In this document: positions 27,584 through 36,198 of the stretch, one piece after another
Numbering within the stretch: position 1 is the first letter of the stretch
Layout of the letters: every line of letters starts with the position of its first letter
Origin: Pseudomonas sp.
GTDB taxonomy: Bacteria; Pseudomonadota; Gammaproteobacteria; Pseudomonadales; Pseudomonadaceae
Length of the DNA: 64,000 nucleotides
Assembly: GCA_007713455.1 (NCBI GenBank)
Contig: VMRT01000014.1
Coordinates: 1 to 64,000, forward strand
Direction: 5' to 3'
Notes under the pieces: model-generated
The model's input: the letters and a program-made list of their open reading frames with translations, nothing else
What the model was told of the DNA's origin: nothing
Database searches by the model: none
Translations under genes and position numbers: made by a program

Positions 27584-28138
27584 ATGGTTGAACGACTCGC
27601 ACTCGAAAGCACGCGCCTACGGCTGCGCAACTGGCATGACGAAGACCTCGATCCGTTGGTGCGGCTCTGTGCCGACCCGGAGGTGATGCGCTACAACCCG
27701 GCGCGGTGGTCCCGGGATGACTGCGCCGCGCTGATGGTGCGCAGCAGGCTGCATCTGCTGCGCAATGGTTTCGGCCTGTGGGCGCTGGAGCGCAAGGACA
27801 ACGGCGCCTTCATCGGCTATTGCGGGCTGGTTTGGTCCGCCTTGCCGCTGCCGAACGCGGTCGCCGAGCTGCGCTGGGCGGTGGCCTGCGAGCACTGGGG
27901 GCAGGGCCTGGTTCGCGAGGCCGCGCAGACGGCGCTGAAATGCGCATTCGGCGCGCTGGGGCTGGACGAGGTCGTGGCCTGTGTCTCGCAGATCAACGAA
28001 CCGGGCAGGCAACTGCTGGAAGGGCTCGGCATGCGCCCGGAGCCGGCCACCACGTTCGGTCATCCGGACGTTTCGCCCGAGCACCCGCTGCACAGCCAGG
28101 TGCTCCACCGGCTGCGGCGGGACGATTGGCGACAATGA
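27584..28138 (+). CDS. GNAT family N-acetyltransferase, RimJ/RimL-like
   Basis: 184 residues from the ATG at 27584, which follows AAGGAG. It starts with the RimJ/RimL-type LALESTRLRLRNWHDEDLDPLVRL, and the acetyl-CoA loop is in WGQGLVREAAQTAL (about residues 105-118). It probably acetylates a small molecule or protein amine; the target is unknown. Confidence 0.85.
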   Translation: MVERLALESTRLRLRNWHDEDLDPLVRLCADPEVMRYNPARWSRDDCAALMVRSRLHLLRNGFGLWALERKDNGAFIGYCGLVWSALPLPNAVAELRWAVACEHWGQGLVREAAQTALKCAFGALGLDEVVACVSQINEPGRQLLEGLGMRPEPATTFGHPDVSPEHPLHSQVLHRLRRDDWRQ

Positions 28139-28214
28139 GCACTGTTGCTGGAGCGTTGCCGGCGAAATCCGTAACATGGCGCGCCCGTACGAGCCCCCTA
28201 TCAAGGAAGCCGAA

Positions 28215-29084
28215 ATGACCCAGATACTCGACGCCCTGGTCAACCTGCTGACCCTGGAACGCATCGAGGAGAACCTGTTCCGTGGCGCGAGCCAGGACCT
28301 CGGCTTTCCCCAGCTGTTCGGCGGCCAGGTGCTCGGCCAGGTCATCTCCGCCGCGAGCCAGACGGTGACGCCGGAGCGCCATGTGCATTCGCTGCACGGC
28401 TATTTCCTGCGCCCCGGCGACTCGCACCAGCCCGTGGTCTATGACGTCGATCGCGTACGCGACGGCGGCAGCTTCACCACGCGGCGGGTCAGTGCGATCC
28501 AGAAGGGCCAGACTATCTTCACCAGCATCGCCTCGTTCCAGGCCGAGGAAACGGGCTACGAGCATCAGTTGCCGATGCCGGACGTGGTCGGGCCGGACGA
28601 TCTGCCCAACGAGTGGGAGCTGCTGCACAAGCTGTCGCCGATGGTGCCCGAGCGGGTGATGGAAAAGCTGCGCCGGCCCAAGCCCATCGAGATCCGCCCG
28701 GTCACGCTGGTCGATCCTGCCAACCCGCAGCCCATCGAACCGGTCCGCCACCTGTGGTTCCGCGCCGACGGCGCGCTGCCCGACAGCCCGGCGCTGCACA
28801 AGTACCTGCTGGCCTACGCCTCGGACTTCAGCTTTATCGGCACCGCGCTGCAGCCGCACGGCGTCAGCTCGTGGAGCAAGTTCATCCAGCTAGCCAGCCT
28901 CGACCATGCCATCTGGTTCCATCGTGAGGTGAAGCTGGACGACTGGCTGCTGTACTCCATTGACAGCCCCTGGGCCGGCAATGCGCGCGGTTTCGCCCGC
29001 GGCAGCATCTTCAACCGCCAGGGCCAGCTGGTCGCGTCCGTCGCGCAGGAAGGGCTGATCCGCGTGCGCGAGGACTGGATGTGA
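28215..29084 (+). CDS. tesB: Acyl-CoA thioesterase II
   Basis: 289 residues, double hot-dog thioesterase that hydrolyses medium- and long-chain acyl-CoA to free acid and CoA. LFGGQVLGQVISAASQTV (about residues 34-51) and SLHGYFLRPGD (about 60-70) are TesB hallmarks, and the C-terminal hot-dog carries SLDHAIWFH (about 233). The ATG at 28215 follows AAGGAAG. The stop overlaps the GTG of the HAD gene by four bases (GTGA), so they are coupled. Confidence 0.93.
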   Translation: MTQILDALVNLLTLERIEENLFRGASQDLGFPQLFGGQVLGQVISAASQTVTPERHVHSLHGYFLRPGDSHQPVVYDVDRVRDGGSFTTRRVSAIQKGQTIFTSIASFQAEETGYEHQLPMPDVVGPDDLPNEWELLHKLSPMVPERVMEKLRRPKPIEIRPVTLVDPANPQPIEPVRHLWFRADGALPDSPALHKYLLAYASDFSFIGTALQPHGVSSWSKFIQLASLDHAIWFHREVKLDDWLLYSIDSPWAGNARGFARGSIFNRQGQLVASVAQEGLIRVREDWM

Positions 29085-29683
29085 AGATCGCCGAGGTCCG
29101 TCACTGGGTGTTCGACATGGACGGCACCCTGACGATCGCCGTGCACGATTTCGCCGCGATCCGCCGCGCGCTGGAGATTCCCGAGGAGGACGACATCCTC
29201 CATCACCTGGCGGCGCTACCGGCCGAAGAGGCCGCCGCCAAGCACGCCTGGCTGTTGGAGCACGAGCGCGAGCTGGCCTGCGCGGCGCGCCCGGCAGAAG
29301 GCGCTCGCGAGCTGCTGCATGCTCTGCGCGAGCGCGGCTGCCGGCTTGGAGTGCTCACTCGCAATGCCCAGGAACTGGCCAGGGTGACTCTGGACGCGGT
29401 CGGCATGGGGGACTGTTTCCTGCCCGAGGACATCCTCGGTCGCGACGAAGCGCCGCCCAAGCCGCATCCGGGCGGGCTGCTGCAGCTGGCGGAGCGTTGG
29501 GGCGTGGCGCCGTCGTCGATGCTGATGGTCGGCGACTACCGCTTCGACCTGGAGTGCGCCCGGGCCGCCGGCGCGCGTGGCGTACTGGTCAACGTGCCGC
29601 ACAACGAATGGCCGGAACTGGCCGATCTCTATGCCCCGGATTGCCGGGTGCTGCACGGGCTGTTGTCTTCGGGCGAGGTCTGA
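29081..29683 (+). CDS. HAD family hydrolase
   Basis: 200 residues starting at a GTG that overlaps the tesB stop. The HAD motifs are complete: VFDMDGTLT (residues 10-18, nucleophile Asp), LTRN, the lysine in PPKPHPGG, and MVGDYRFDLECA (about 149-160). It resembles phosphoglycolate-phosphatase-like HADs with a small helical cap; the substrate is unknown. Confidence 0.88.
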   Translation: MKIAEVRHWVFDMDGTLTIAVHDFAAIRRALEIPEEDDILHHLAALPAEEAAAKHAWLLEHERELACAARPAEGARELLHALRERGCRLGVLTRNAQELARVTLDAVGMGDCFLPEDILGRDEAPPKPHPGGLLQLAERWGVAPSSMLMVGDYRFDLECARAAGARGVLVNVPHNEWPELADLYAPDCRVLHGLLSSGEV

Positions 29684-29894
29684 GCTCGGCGCGACGGGAA
29701 ACGGAGCGCACACCGAGGCACAGCCATTTGCGGGCGAGGCCGCTGCCGCATTCGGGCCGTGCACGAGTCAGGTCATGCACAAGCCCGTCGCCAACCCTGT
29801 TCTCCCGCCGCCTGCAGCCGGTCGCGTGCAGCCGGTCCGAACCCGTATGACCACGTAGAAGCGACCTTGCTGGCGAGGCTCCCGTCGCCGTCTA

Positions 29895-30752
29895 TTAAAG
29901 CCGCGTCGCCTTGAAGGTGTCGCAGCGCGCCGGATCGCCATGCTCGAAGCCATCACGGAACCAGCGCACCCGTTGCGCCGAGGTGCCGTGGGTGAAGGCA
30001 TCGGGCACCACGCGGCCCTGGCTGCGCTTCTGCAGGTTGTCGTCGCCGATGGCATTGGCGGCGTTCAGCGCTTCTTCCAGGTCGCCTTCTTCCAGCCAGT
30101 CGTGGCGTTGCTGCGCGTGATAGGCCCAGACTCCAGCGAAGCAATCGGCCTGCAGCTCCTGGCGGACCAGCAGGCCGTTGTCGCCTTCCATTCTCGCGCC
30201 GCGCTGACGGGCGCTCTGCATCTGCTGGGAAACGCCGAGCAGGGTCTGCACGTGATGGCCGACCTCATGGGCGATCACATAGGCCTGGGCGAAGTCGCCG
30301 GCGGCGGAGAAGCGCCGGGCCATCTCGTCGAAGAACTGCAGATCGAGATAGACCTGCTGATCGCCGGGGCAGTAGAACGGGCCCACCGCCGAACTGGCGA
30401 AGCCGCAGGCCGAGTTCACGCCGCCGCGAAACAGCACCAGGGTCGGATCGCGGTACTCGGCGCCGGCTTGCTGGAACAGCGCGCGCCAGGTGTCTTCGGT
30501 GTCGCCGAGAATCGCCCGGACGAATTCGGTCTGCGGGTCATCGCCGGCCGGCCGCTGGCTCTGCTGGGAGACGGCCGGGCCGCCCTGGTTGGCCAGCTGG
30601 CCGAGGATCTGCAGCGGGTCCTGGCCGGAGAGCAGGCCTATGATCACCACGATGGCGATGCCGCCCAGGCCCAGTCCACCGCCAAGGCGCATGCCGCTGC
30701 GGCCTCTGGCGTCCACTACGTTGTCGCTGCGTCGGGCTCGTTTCCAGCGCAT
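29895..30752 (-). CDS. ypfJ: Neutral zinc metallopeptidase, YpfJ family
   Basis: 285 residues. A basic cytoplasmic N-terminus is followed by one membrane segment (GGIAIVVIIGLLSG, about residues 30-43), so the catalytic part is probably outside the inner membrane. HEVGHH (about residue 161) is the zinc motif with a downstream glutamate in ELQADCFAG. The family (PF04228) is widespread but poorly characterised. Confidence 0.9.
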   Translation of the reverse strand: MRWKRARRSDNVVDARGRSGMRLGGGLGLGGIAIVVIIGLLSGQDPLQILGQLANQGGPAVSQQSQRPAGDDPQTEFVRAILGDTEDTWRALFQQAGAEYRDPTLVLFRGGVNSACGFASSAVGPFYCPGDQQVYLDLQFFDEMARRFSAAGDFAQAYVIAHEVGHHVQTLLGVSQQMQSARQRGARMEGDNGLLVRQELQADCFAGVWAYHAQQRHDWLEEGDLEEALNAANAIGDDNLQKRSQGRVVPDAFTHGTSAQRVRWFRDGFEHGDPARCDTFKATRL

Positions 30753-30882
30753 GGGGGTGTCCTTCTGAACGGTTGACGGGTTGAGTGCGCAGCACCGAAG
30801 CGGCGCCTGCCTCCCGTTAAGACCCGTACGGCGCGAAAAAGCTGCAGCGCGGACCGCACTGCATTCGCAGCGGCGCGATGGG

Positions 30883-31320
30883 TCAGTCGCCGGGGTATTC
30901 GGAGAGCACGCGCTCCTCGCCCGCCTTGCTGACGCCGATCACCTTGAAGGCGTCCTTGCGCTCGCCCATCTCCATGCCCGGCGAGCCGATCGGCATGCCG
31001 GGTACGGCCGCGCCAATCAGGTCCGGTTGCGCACGCAGCTTGAGGATGTCGGCGGCAGGAACGTGGCCTTCGACGAACTTGCCGTCGATCACCGCGGTGT
31101 GACAGGAACCGAGGCGGTGCGGGATGCCGTGTTCCATCTTTACCGAGGTCATGTCGTTGACCACGTGATCGCTCACGGAAAAGCCGTTGTCCTCCAGGTG
31201 ATCGATCCACGCTTCGCAACAGCCGCAGTTGGGGTCACGATAGACGTCGATGGCAATGGGCTCGGCGGCCTGGGCGAACCCGGCGAGCAGGACGGGAAGC
31301 AGCAACAGAAGACGGCGCAT
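30883..31320 (-). CDS. DUF411 family metal-binding protein
   Basis: 145 residues with a signal peptide (cleavage near AQA at 17-19), so periplasmic. PNCGCCEAW (about residues 30-38) and LGSCHTAVI (about 71-79) are the family motifs, and methionine pairs near the C-terminus (PGMPIGSPGMEMGE) could bind copper. DUF411 genes often accompany copper resistance, but no copper genes are adjacent here. Confidence 0.85.
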   Translation of the reverse strand: MRRLLLLLPVLLAGFAQAAEPIAIDVYRDPNCGCCEAWIDHLEDNGFSVSDHVVNDMTSVKMEHGIPHRLGSCHTAVIDGKFVEGHVPAADILKLRAQPDLIGAAVPGMPIGSPGMEMGERKDAFKVIGVSKAGEERVLSEYPGD

Positions 31321-31510
31321 GGGAACCTCCTACGAGCGAGAGGCCCAGAATACGCCGGGTTGCGCCCATACCCAAGGTGCGGCGGGCGGGCCATTGTCAC
31401 TATCGACGTCGCGCGGGAGCGTCGGCCGGAGTACCGGGCGCAGAACAAACCGGCCGCCTGACAGTCCCATGCCAATCGGAATAGCGAGTCGCACATCAGG
31501 AGAGTTTTCG

Positions 31511-32056
31511 ATGCGTTTTGCCCGTTTCGTTCTGCTCGCGCAGGCGCTGGTGATGGCCGGTCTGAGCCTGGCTTACTGGTTTCGCCCCTACGAGATGGCC
31601 AATCTGAACGGCATGCTGCTGATGGAGGGCGCGTCGGTCAGCCACATGCGGGTCTACTACGGGGGCCTGCAACTGGGGTTGGCACTGTTTCTGATCTGGG
31701 CCGCGCGCGCCCCCGAGCGTGCGCGACCGGCCTTGATGATGCTGATGATCACCATGACCGCGCTGGTGCTCGGGCGCTTGGTGTCGCTGTGGCTGGATGG
31801 CGGTGAGCTGGTCGGTTTCGATCTAGCATCGCTGTTCTATCGTGTGCTGGCCGCCGCCCTTGCCGCCGCTGCCTGGCATCTGATCCGCGAGCGCCCGGAG
31901 CCTGAGCCGGAGCGCCTCGAGCCGGCCACGCGGAGACTGGTCAGCGAGCCGCCGAAACCCTTCAAGCTTGGCGATGGTCCGCCGCCGGTCGAGCCTGCAC
32001 CGGTTGAAGTCGCCCCGCAGCCGTTCCGTCGTGGTGACCCCGACGCCCAAGGTTGA
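31511..32056 (+). CDS. Hypothetical membrane protein, DUF4345-like
   Basis: 181 residues. About four hydrophobic segments fill residues 1-120 (FVLLAQALVMAGLSLAYWF; LGLALFLIWAA; ALMMLMITMTALVLG; LYRVLAAALAAAA), with FRPYEMANLNG and HMRVYYGGLQLGLA as the recognisable DUF4345 features. The last 60 residues are a proline-rich soluble tail. Function unknown. It is convergent with the dnr gene with no gap. Confidence 0.7.
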   Translation: MRFARFVLLAQALVMAGLSLAYWFRPYEMANLNGMLLMEGASVSHMRVYYGGLQLGLALFLIWAARAPERARPALMMLMITMTALVLGRLVSLWLDGGELVGFDLASLFYRVLAAALAAAAWHLIRERPEPEPERLEPATRRLVSEPPKPFKLGDGPPPVEPAPVEVAPQPFRRGDPDAQG

Positions 32057-32752
32057 TCAGGCGGCTGCTTCGAGGTAGGCCGAGAGGCTGCGCTGGTCGA
32101 GGATCTCGATGCGCCGCCGCTGCACGGCGATCAGCCCTGCGTCGGTCAGGCGATGTAGGATGCGTGACAAGGTTTCCGGCTGGATGCCCAGTTGCGAGGC
32201 GATCAGGCGCTTGGGCAGGTCGAGGTCGATCACACCGCTGCGCGCTGCCTGCAGTTCCTGGAACAGGTAACGCACCACGCGCTGGCAGACATTGGATGAG
32301 GTCAAGCTGTCGATCTGGTGCAGACGCTGGTTGAGTCGGTCGCTGAGGCTGCTGAGCAGCTGCATGCACAGCTGTGGCTGGGTCTCGAGCAGACGCAGGT
32401 AGTGGGCGTTCTGCACGTTGAGCACCAGGCTTTCCTTGAGGGTGGTGGCGCTCAGCGGATGTTCGGGCTGCTTGTTGAAGAGCAGCGCCTCGGCAAAGGC
32501 CTCGCCCGGCCGGACTACCTCGATGACCTTCTCCTGACCATCGCAGGTGACCCTGTGCAGCTTGACCTGGCCGTTGATCAGCACGTGAAAGTGCTCGGCC
32601 GCGTCGCCTTGATGGAACAGCGTGCAGCCGGCCGGCAGGCGCTTGACCGTGGTATGCGCCGCAAGGTTCTGCAGAGCCGTCTCGGCCAGCCCACTGAACA
32701 GATGATGACGGCGCATCGTATTGAGCACTGCAGAGCCGGTCAGCATGGCCAT
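32057..32752 (-). CDS. dnr: CRP/FNR family regulator of the Dnr group
   Basis: 231 residues: cyclic-nucleotide-like sensor (residues 20-130) and C-terminal winged helix (LIASQLGIQPETLSRILHRL, about 178-197). It lacks the N-terminal cysteine cluster of ANR/FNR, as expected for Dnr proteins, which sense NO through heme and activate denitrification genes. Several Dnr paralogues exist in P. stutzeri and one (DnrE) lies next to narXL, which fits this position. The start follows GAAAGGAAGG. Confidence 0.85.
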   Translation of the reverse strand: MAMLTGSAVLNTMRRHHLFSGLAETALQNLAAHTTVKRLPAGCTLFHQGDAAEHFHVLINGQVKLHRVTCDGQEKVIEVVRPGEAFAEALLFNKQPEHPLSATTLKESLVLNVQNAHYLRLLETQPQLCMQLLSSLSDRLNQRLHQIDSLTSSNVCQRVVRYLFQELQAARSGVIDLDLPKRLIASQLGIQPETLSRILHRLTDAGLIAVQRRRIEILDQRSLSAYLEAAA

Positions 32753-32834
32753 CCCCCTTCCTTTCGATGAACGGCATGCTAGGTCGCGCCGTGCGGGCAG
32801 GCCATACCTCTTTCTGGGCAGGGTAGGTAGTCGA

Positions 32835-33620
32835 TCAGCGGGTGCTGCCGGCCAGTCGCTCGTAGTCCAGCGTCAGTTGTTCGATCTTGCGCAGCAGCGA
32901 ATCGCTGGTGGTGACGATTACCGTCGGGACGAAACGGGCGTCGTCGGCGAGGCTGAAACCGGCCCGGGCGAAGCGCCATTGCGCGCCGATCTGATCGAGC
33001 TGGCGGTTGATCTGCTCGGTGTTCTGCGGCGCCTTGTTCAGCTCGTCCAGGCCGCGCTCGAACTCCGCGACTGCCGCATCGAAATCGCCGCGCAGGCGCT
33101 GTTCCGGCAGCTTCCAGGTCATCGCCAGATAGAGCATGGCGATGCGCTGGCTGAGCATGCGCTGGCGCCCGCTGCGGTTGACCAGGCGAGCCGCCTGACT
33201 GCCGCTGTGGCGCTCGATCTCCTGCACCAGCGCTTCGCTCTGGCCGAGGAAGCGCTCGGCCAGGCGCAGCAGCTCGGCAGACTGTTCGCGATCCGGTTGG
33301 GTCAGGGCCAGCTGGCGATACTGATGCCAAGTCTGCGTGGCGTCTTCCAGCGCCTTGCGGATGGCATCGTTGGCGGCATATTCGTCGAGCAGCTGGGCAT
33401 TCTCCTCGACGCTGGCGATGCTGCTGTCGAGCTGGCTGGCGGCAAGATCGACGCGGGTATCGGTGCCGATCATCAGGTAACTCTTGGCGATGCGCTGGCC
33501 GAGCATGCGCTGCATGCCGGCGCGGTTGACCGCTTCGGCGTCGCTGATGGCGGCCTGGCAGGGCAGGCTGGCGGCCAGCAGGCCGAGCAGCAGGGAAGTG
33601 GGCAGCAGAATCTTGAACAT
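32835..33620 (-). CDS. Secreted protein with two PilJ/NarX-type sensor repeats
   Basis: 261 residues from the ATG at 33620 (AAGGAG upstream). A signal peptide (residues 1-23, ending CQA) precedes two copies of the type IV pili methyl-accepting N-terminal domain: NRAGMQRMLGQRIAKSY at residues 32-48 and NRSGRQRMLSQRIAMLY at 148-164. This element resembles the nitrate-binding P-box of NarX/NarQ and the N-terminus of PilJ. There is no membrane anchor beyond the signal and no output domain, so it is probably a soluble periplasmic binding protein. It lies between dnr and narL, suggesting a role in nitrate or nitrite perception. Confidence 0.75.
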   Translation of the reverse strand: MFKILLPTSLLLGLLAASLPCQAAISDAEAVNRAGMQRMLGQRIAKSYLMIGTDTRVDLAASQLDSSIASVEENAQLLDEYAANDAIRKALEDATQTWHQYRQLALTQPDREQSAELLRLAERFLGQSEALVQEIERHSGSQAARLVNRSGRQRMLSQRIAMLYLAMTWKLPEQRLRGDFDAAVAEFERGLDELNKAPQNTEQINRQLDQIGAQWRFARAGFSLADDARFVPTVIVTTSDSLLRKIEQLTLDYERLAGSTR

Positions 33621-33791
33621 GGGGCGCTCCTTACGTCCGGATGGGCGCGATGCTGACCACGCGGTCAGGTCGGTTGGGGACGAGAAGATAGAGCGCTTCG
33701 CGGTGATGGCATTGATGATCGTCAAGGGGGCGGCAGCCGCTTCGCGAGTTGAGCGATCACGCACAAAACTGCTGCCGGGCGACGGTGCCGG

Positions 33792-34448
33792 TCAGCCCTT
33801 CGCTTCGTTTTCCAGCACCCAGACGGCCGCCTCGACACGGGAACGCAGGCCCAGCTTGTGTAGCAGGTTCTTCACGTGGACCTTCACGGTGCCTTCGGTG
33901 ATGCCGAGCTTGCGCGCGATCATCTTGTTGCTCTGGCCCTTGGCGATCAGCCGCAGGACTTCCTTCTCGCGCTTGGTCAGGCTGGAAAACTGCACCTGGC
34001 CGGTGGGCTTGGGACGCACCCGGATGGCCTCGGCGAGCACCTGGGTCAGCTCGGGGCTGAGGGCCATGCGGCCGGTGGCGGCGATGCGGATCTGCTCGAT
34101 CAGCTGTTCGGCGTCCATGTCCTTGAGCAGGTAGCCATCGGCGCCGTTGCGCAGGGCTTCGAGGACATGACTCTGCTCGTCGGAGACGGTGAACATGATG
34201 ATCCGCGCATCGATGTCCGCGTCGCGCATGCGCCGGGTGGTCTCCAGGCCGTCAATGCCCGGCATGTTCAGGTCCATCAGGATCAGATCGGGCTCGATCT
34301 GTTGCGCGAGCTTGATGGCGTCCTCGCCGTTGCCCGCCTCAGCGACCACCTCAAGGTCATCTTCCAGTTCCAGCAGGTCACGCACGCCCCGGCGCATCAT
34401 GGGGTGGTCGTCGACCAGCAGGATTCGTGCAGTAGTCCATTCGTTCAT
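33792..34448 (-). CDS. narL: Nitrate response regulator NarL
   Basis: 218 residues from the ATG at 34448, which overlaps the narX remnant stop (ATGA). The receiver domain has the phospho-acceptor in ILMDLNMPGIDGLE (about residue 57), and the LuxR-type helix-turn-helix is LTKREKEVLRLIAKGQSNKMIARKLGITEGTVKVHVKN near the C-terminus. It should be phosphorylated by NarX in nitrate and control nar and dnr promoters. In this strain its kinase gene is truncated, so it may be orphaned. Confidence 0.92.
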   Translation of the reverse strand: MNEWTTARILLVDDHPMMRRGVRDLLELEDDLEVVAEAGNGEDAIKLAQQIEPDLILMDLNMPGIDGLETTRRMRDADIDARIIMFTVSDEQSHVLEALRNGADGYLLKDMDAEQLIEQIRIAATGRMALSPELTQVLAEAIRVRPKPTGQVQFSSLTKREKEVLRLIAKGQSNKMIARKLGITEGTVKVHVKNLLHKLGLRSRVEAAVWVLENEAKG

Positions 34449-35008
34449 GCGTGACACGTTCCTGTTTCGGGGGAAAGGCGGCGGTAGGCGGGCGGAAAGC
34501 TCAGATACACCAGCGTGCCTCCAGCAGGGCGCAGACCGATGTTGATGGTGCCATTCAGGCTATTGGCGCGCTCGAGCAGGATGATCAGGCCGTAGTGGCC
34601 GGCACGCTGCTCCTCGGGGCGGATGCCGATGCCATCGTCCTCGATCTTGATATGGATGGTGCCGTTGTTGTCCTGCATCAGGCTCAGCCAGCAGTGCTCG
34701 GCCTCGGCATGCTTGACCACGTTGCTAAGCGCCTCGCGGACGATCTGCAGGCAGTGCACCTCTTCGTTGGGCGTGAGCGGGCAGTGATCGAGGTGGTAGT
34801 CGCTCAGAATCTGCAGGCCGGAGTTGGCACCGAATTCCTCGATGGTCGCCTGCACCGCCGGTCGCAGCCCGGGTTCGTTGACCTTGATGCGGAAGGTCGT
34901 CAGCAGCTCGCGCAACTGGCGGTAGGCCGCGTTCAAGCCCTGGTCGATCTGCTGCACGCTGTCGTCAAGTTGTGCCTGGCTGCTTTCCTTCTGCATCAGG
35001 CGCTTGAG
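34445..35008 (-). pseudogene. narX: narX remnant (3' end only)
   Basis: Only the last 180-odd residues of the nitrate sensor kinase remain. Homology runs from about LKRLMQKE to the stop: the tail of the dimerisation region (LRELLTTFRIKVNEPGLRPA), the N box (REALSNVVKHA) and the ATP-binding G boxes (DDGIGI; GHYGLIILLERA). The periplasmic sensor, membrane helices, HAMP and the phosphorylated histidine are missing. Reading upstream, a stop appears one codon beyond LKRL, at about 35009-35011, where the sequence changes to narH. It cannot sense nitrate or autophosphorylate. Confidence 0.88.
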
Positions 35009-35439
35009 TCAGCATGGACGGCGTACTGCCGGACGTCGACAGCCTGCGCATTCCGCTGCGTTACCTGGCCAACCTGCTTACCGCAGGTGACGAGGAGCCG
35101 GTCAAGCTGGCGCTCAAGCGCATGCTCGCCATGCGTGCCTACAAGCGCGCCGAGCAGGTCGATGGCGTGCAGGACCTCAAGGTGCTGGAGAGCGTCGGTC
35201 TGTCGGTGGCCCAGGTGGAGGACATGTACCGCTACCTGGCCATCGCCAACTACGAAGACCGCTACGTGATCCCGACCGCGCACCGCGAAGAGGCCATGAG
35301 CGACGCCTTCGCCGAGCGTTCCGGTTGCGGCTTCAGCTTCGGCAGTGGCTGCTCGGGCGCCTCGGACACCAACATGTTTGGCGCGAAGAAGGCCAACCGC
35401 CGCGACATCATCAAGACCGTCCAGCTGTGGGAGGACTGA
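35009..35439 (+). pseudogene. narH: narH remnant (3' end only)
   Basis: The open frame from 35014 (MDGVLPDVDSLRIPLRYLAN) encodes 141 residues that align with the C-terminal quarter of the respiratory nitrate reductase beta subunit: AGDEEPVKLALKRMLAMRAYKRAE, MYRYLAIANYEDRYVIP and CGFSFGSGCSG are hallmark stretches. All iron-sulfur cysteine clusters of NarH lie upstream in the family and are absent. Immediately 5' is antisense narX sequence, so promoter, narG and the narH start are gone. narJ follows after three bases in the normal operon spacing. Confidence 0.9.
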
Positions 35440-35442
35440 GCC

Positions 35443-36198
35443 ATGCGCATCCTTAAAGTGATATCCCTGCTGCTGGACTACCCCGACCAGCACCTGCGCG
35501 ACGGCCATGCCGAACTGGCCCAGGCCATCGGCGCGGCCCGCGAGATCAGCCCGGAGCAGCGCATCGCGCTGCGCCGCCTGCTCGACGAGCTGACCGAAGA
35601 CGACCTGATGGACGTGCAGGAGCGTTACACCGACCTGTTCGACCGCGGCCGTTCACTGTCGCTGCTGTTGTTCGAACATGTGCATGGCGAATCTCGCGAC
35701 CGCGGCCAGGCCATGGTCAACCTGATGGCGCAGTACACCGAGGCTGGCTTCGACATCGGTGTACGCGAGCTGCCGGACTACATCCCGCTGTACCTCGAGT
35801 ACCTCGCCACCCGCGATGGCCTCGAGGCCCGCGAGGGGCTGGCCGATGTGTCGCATCTGCTGGCTCTGCTGGCGGCGCGTCTGCAGGAACGCGAAAGCCC
35901 GCATGCGGCGTGCTTCCGTGCGCTGCTGCAGATCGCCGGCGAGCCGGTGCAGGAAACCCTCGCCGGCCTGCAGGAGCAGGTCGCCGCCGAGGAACGCGAC
36001 GACTCGCTGGAAGCGCTGGACAAGATCTGGGAGGAGGAACAAGTCAATTTCCTCCAGGCCGAGCAGCAGGATCGCTGCCCATCCATGCCCAGCGGGCCGG
36101 GCAAGGCTCGCGAGGAAAGCCCGGTACCGCTGCACTGGACCGATTTCAAGCATGACGGGCTGGCTGCCGCGCTCGCCCAGGAGGTGCGCAATGTCTAA
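35443..36198 (+). CDS. narJ: Nitrate reductase assembly chaperone NarJ
   Basis: 251 residues, intact. NarJ binds the NarG precursor for molybdenum cofactor insertion. The N-terminal MRILKVISLLLDYPDQHLRDG and the middle LLLFEHVHGESRDRGQAMV (about residues 69-87) are diagnostic. It overlaps narI by eight bases. With narG deleted it has no known client here, and its original promoter is missing. Confidence 0.92.
   Translation: MRILKVISLLLDYPDQHLRDGHAELAQAIGAAREISPEQRIALRRLLDELTEDDLMDVQERYTDLFDRGRSLSLLLFEHVHGESRDRGQAMVNLMAQYTEAGFDIGVRELPDYIPLYLEYLATRDGLEAREGLADVSHLLALLAARLQERESPHAACFRALLQIAGEPVQETLAGLQEQVAAEERDDSLEALDKIWEEEQVNFLQAEQQDRCPSMPSGPGKAREESPVPLHWTDFKHDGLAAALAQEVRNV

Noticed and set aside
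32805-32811. TACCTCT, a possible NarL heptamer upstream of dnr
   Set aside because: A single 7-mer with a degenerate consensus in an 80-base region is expected by chance, and no inverted partner at two-base spacing is present.
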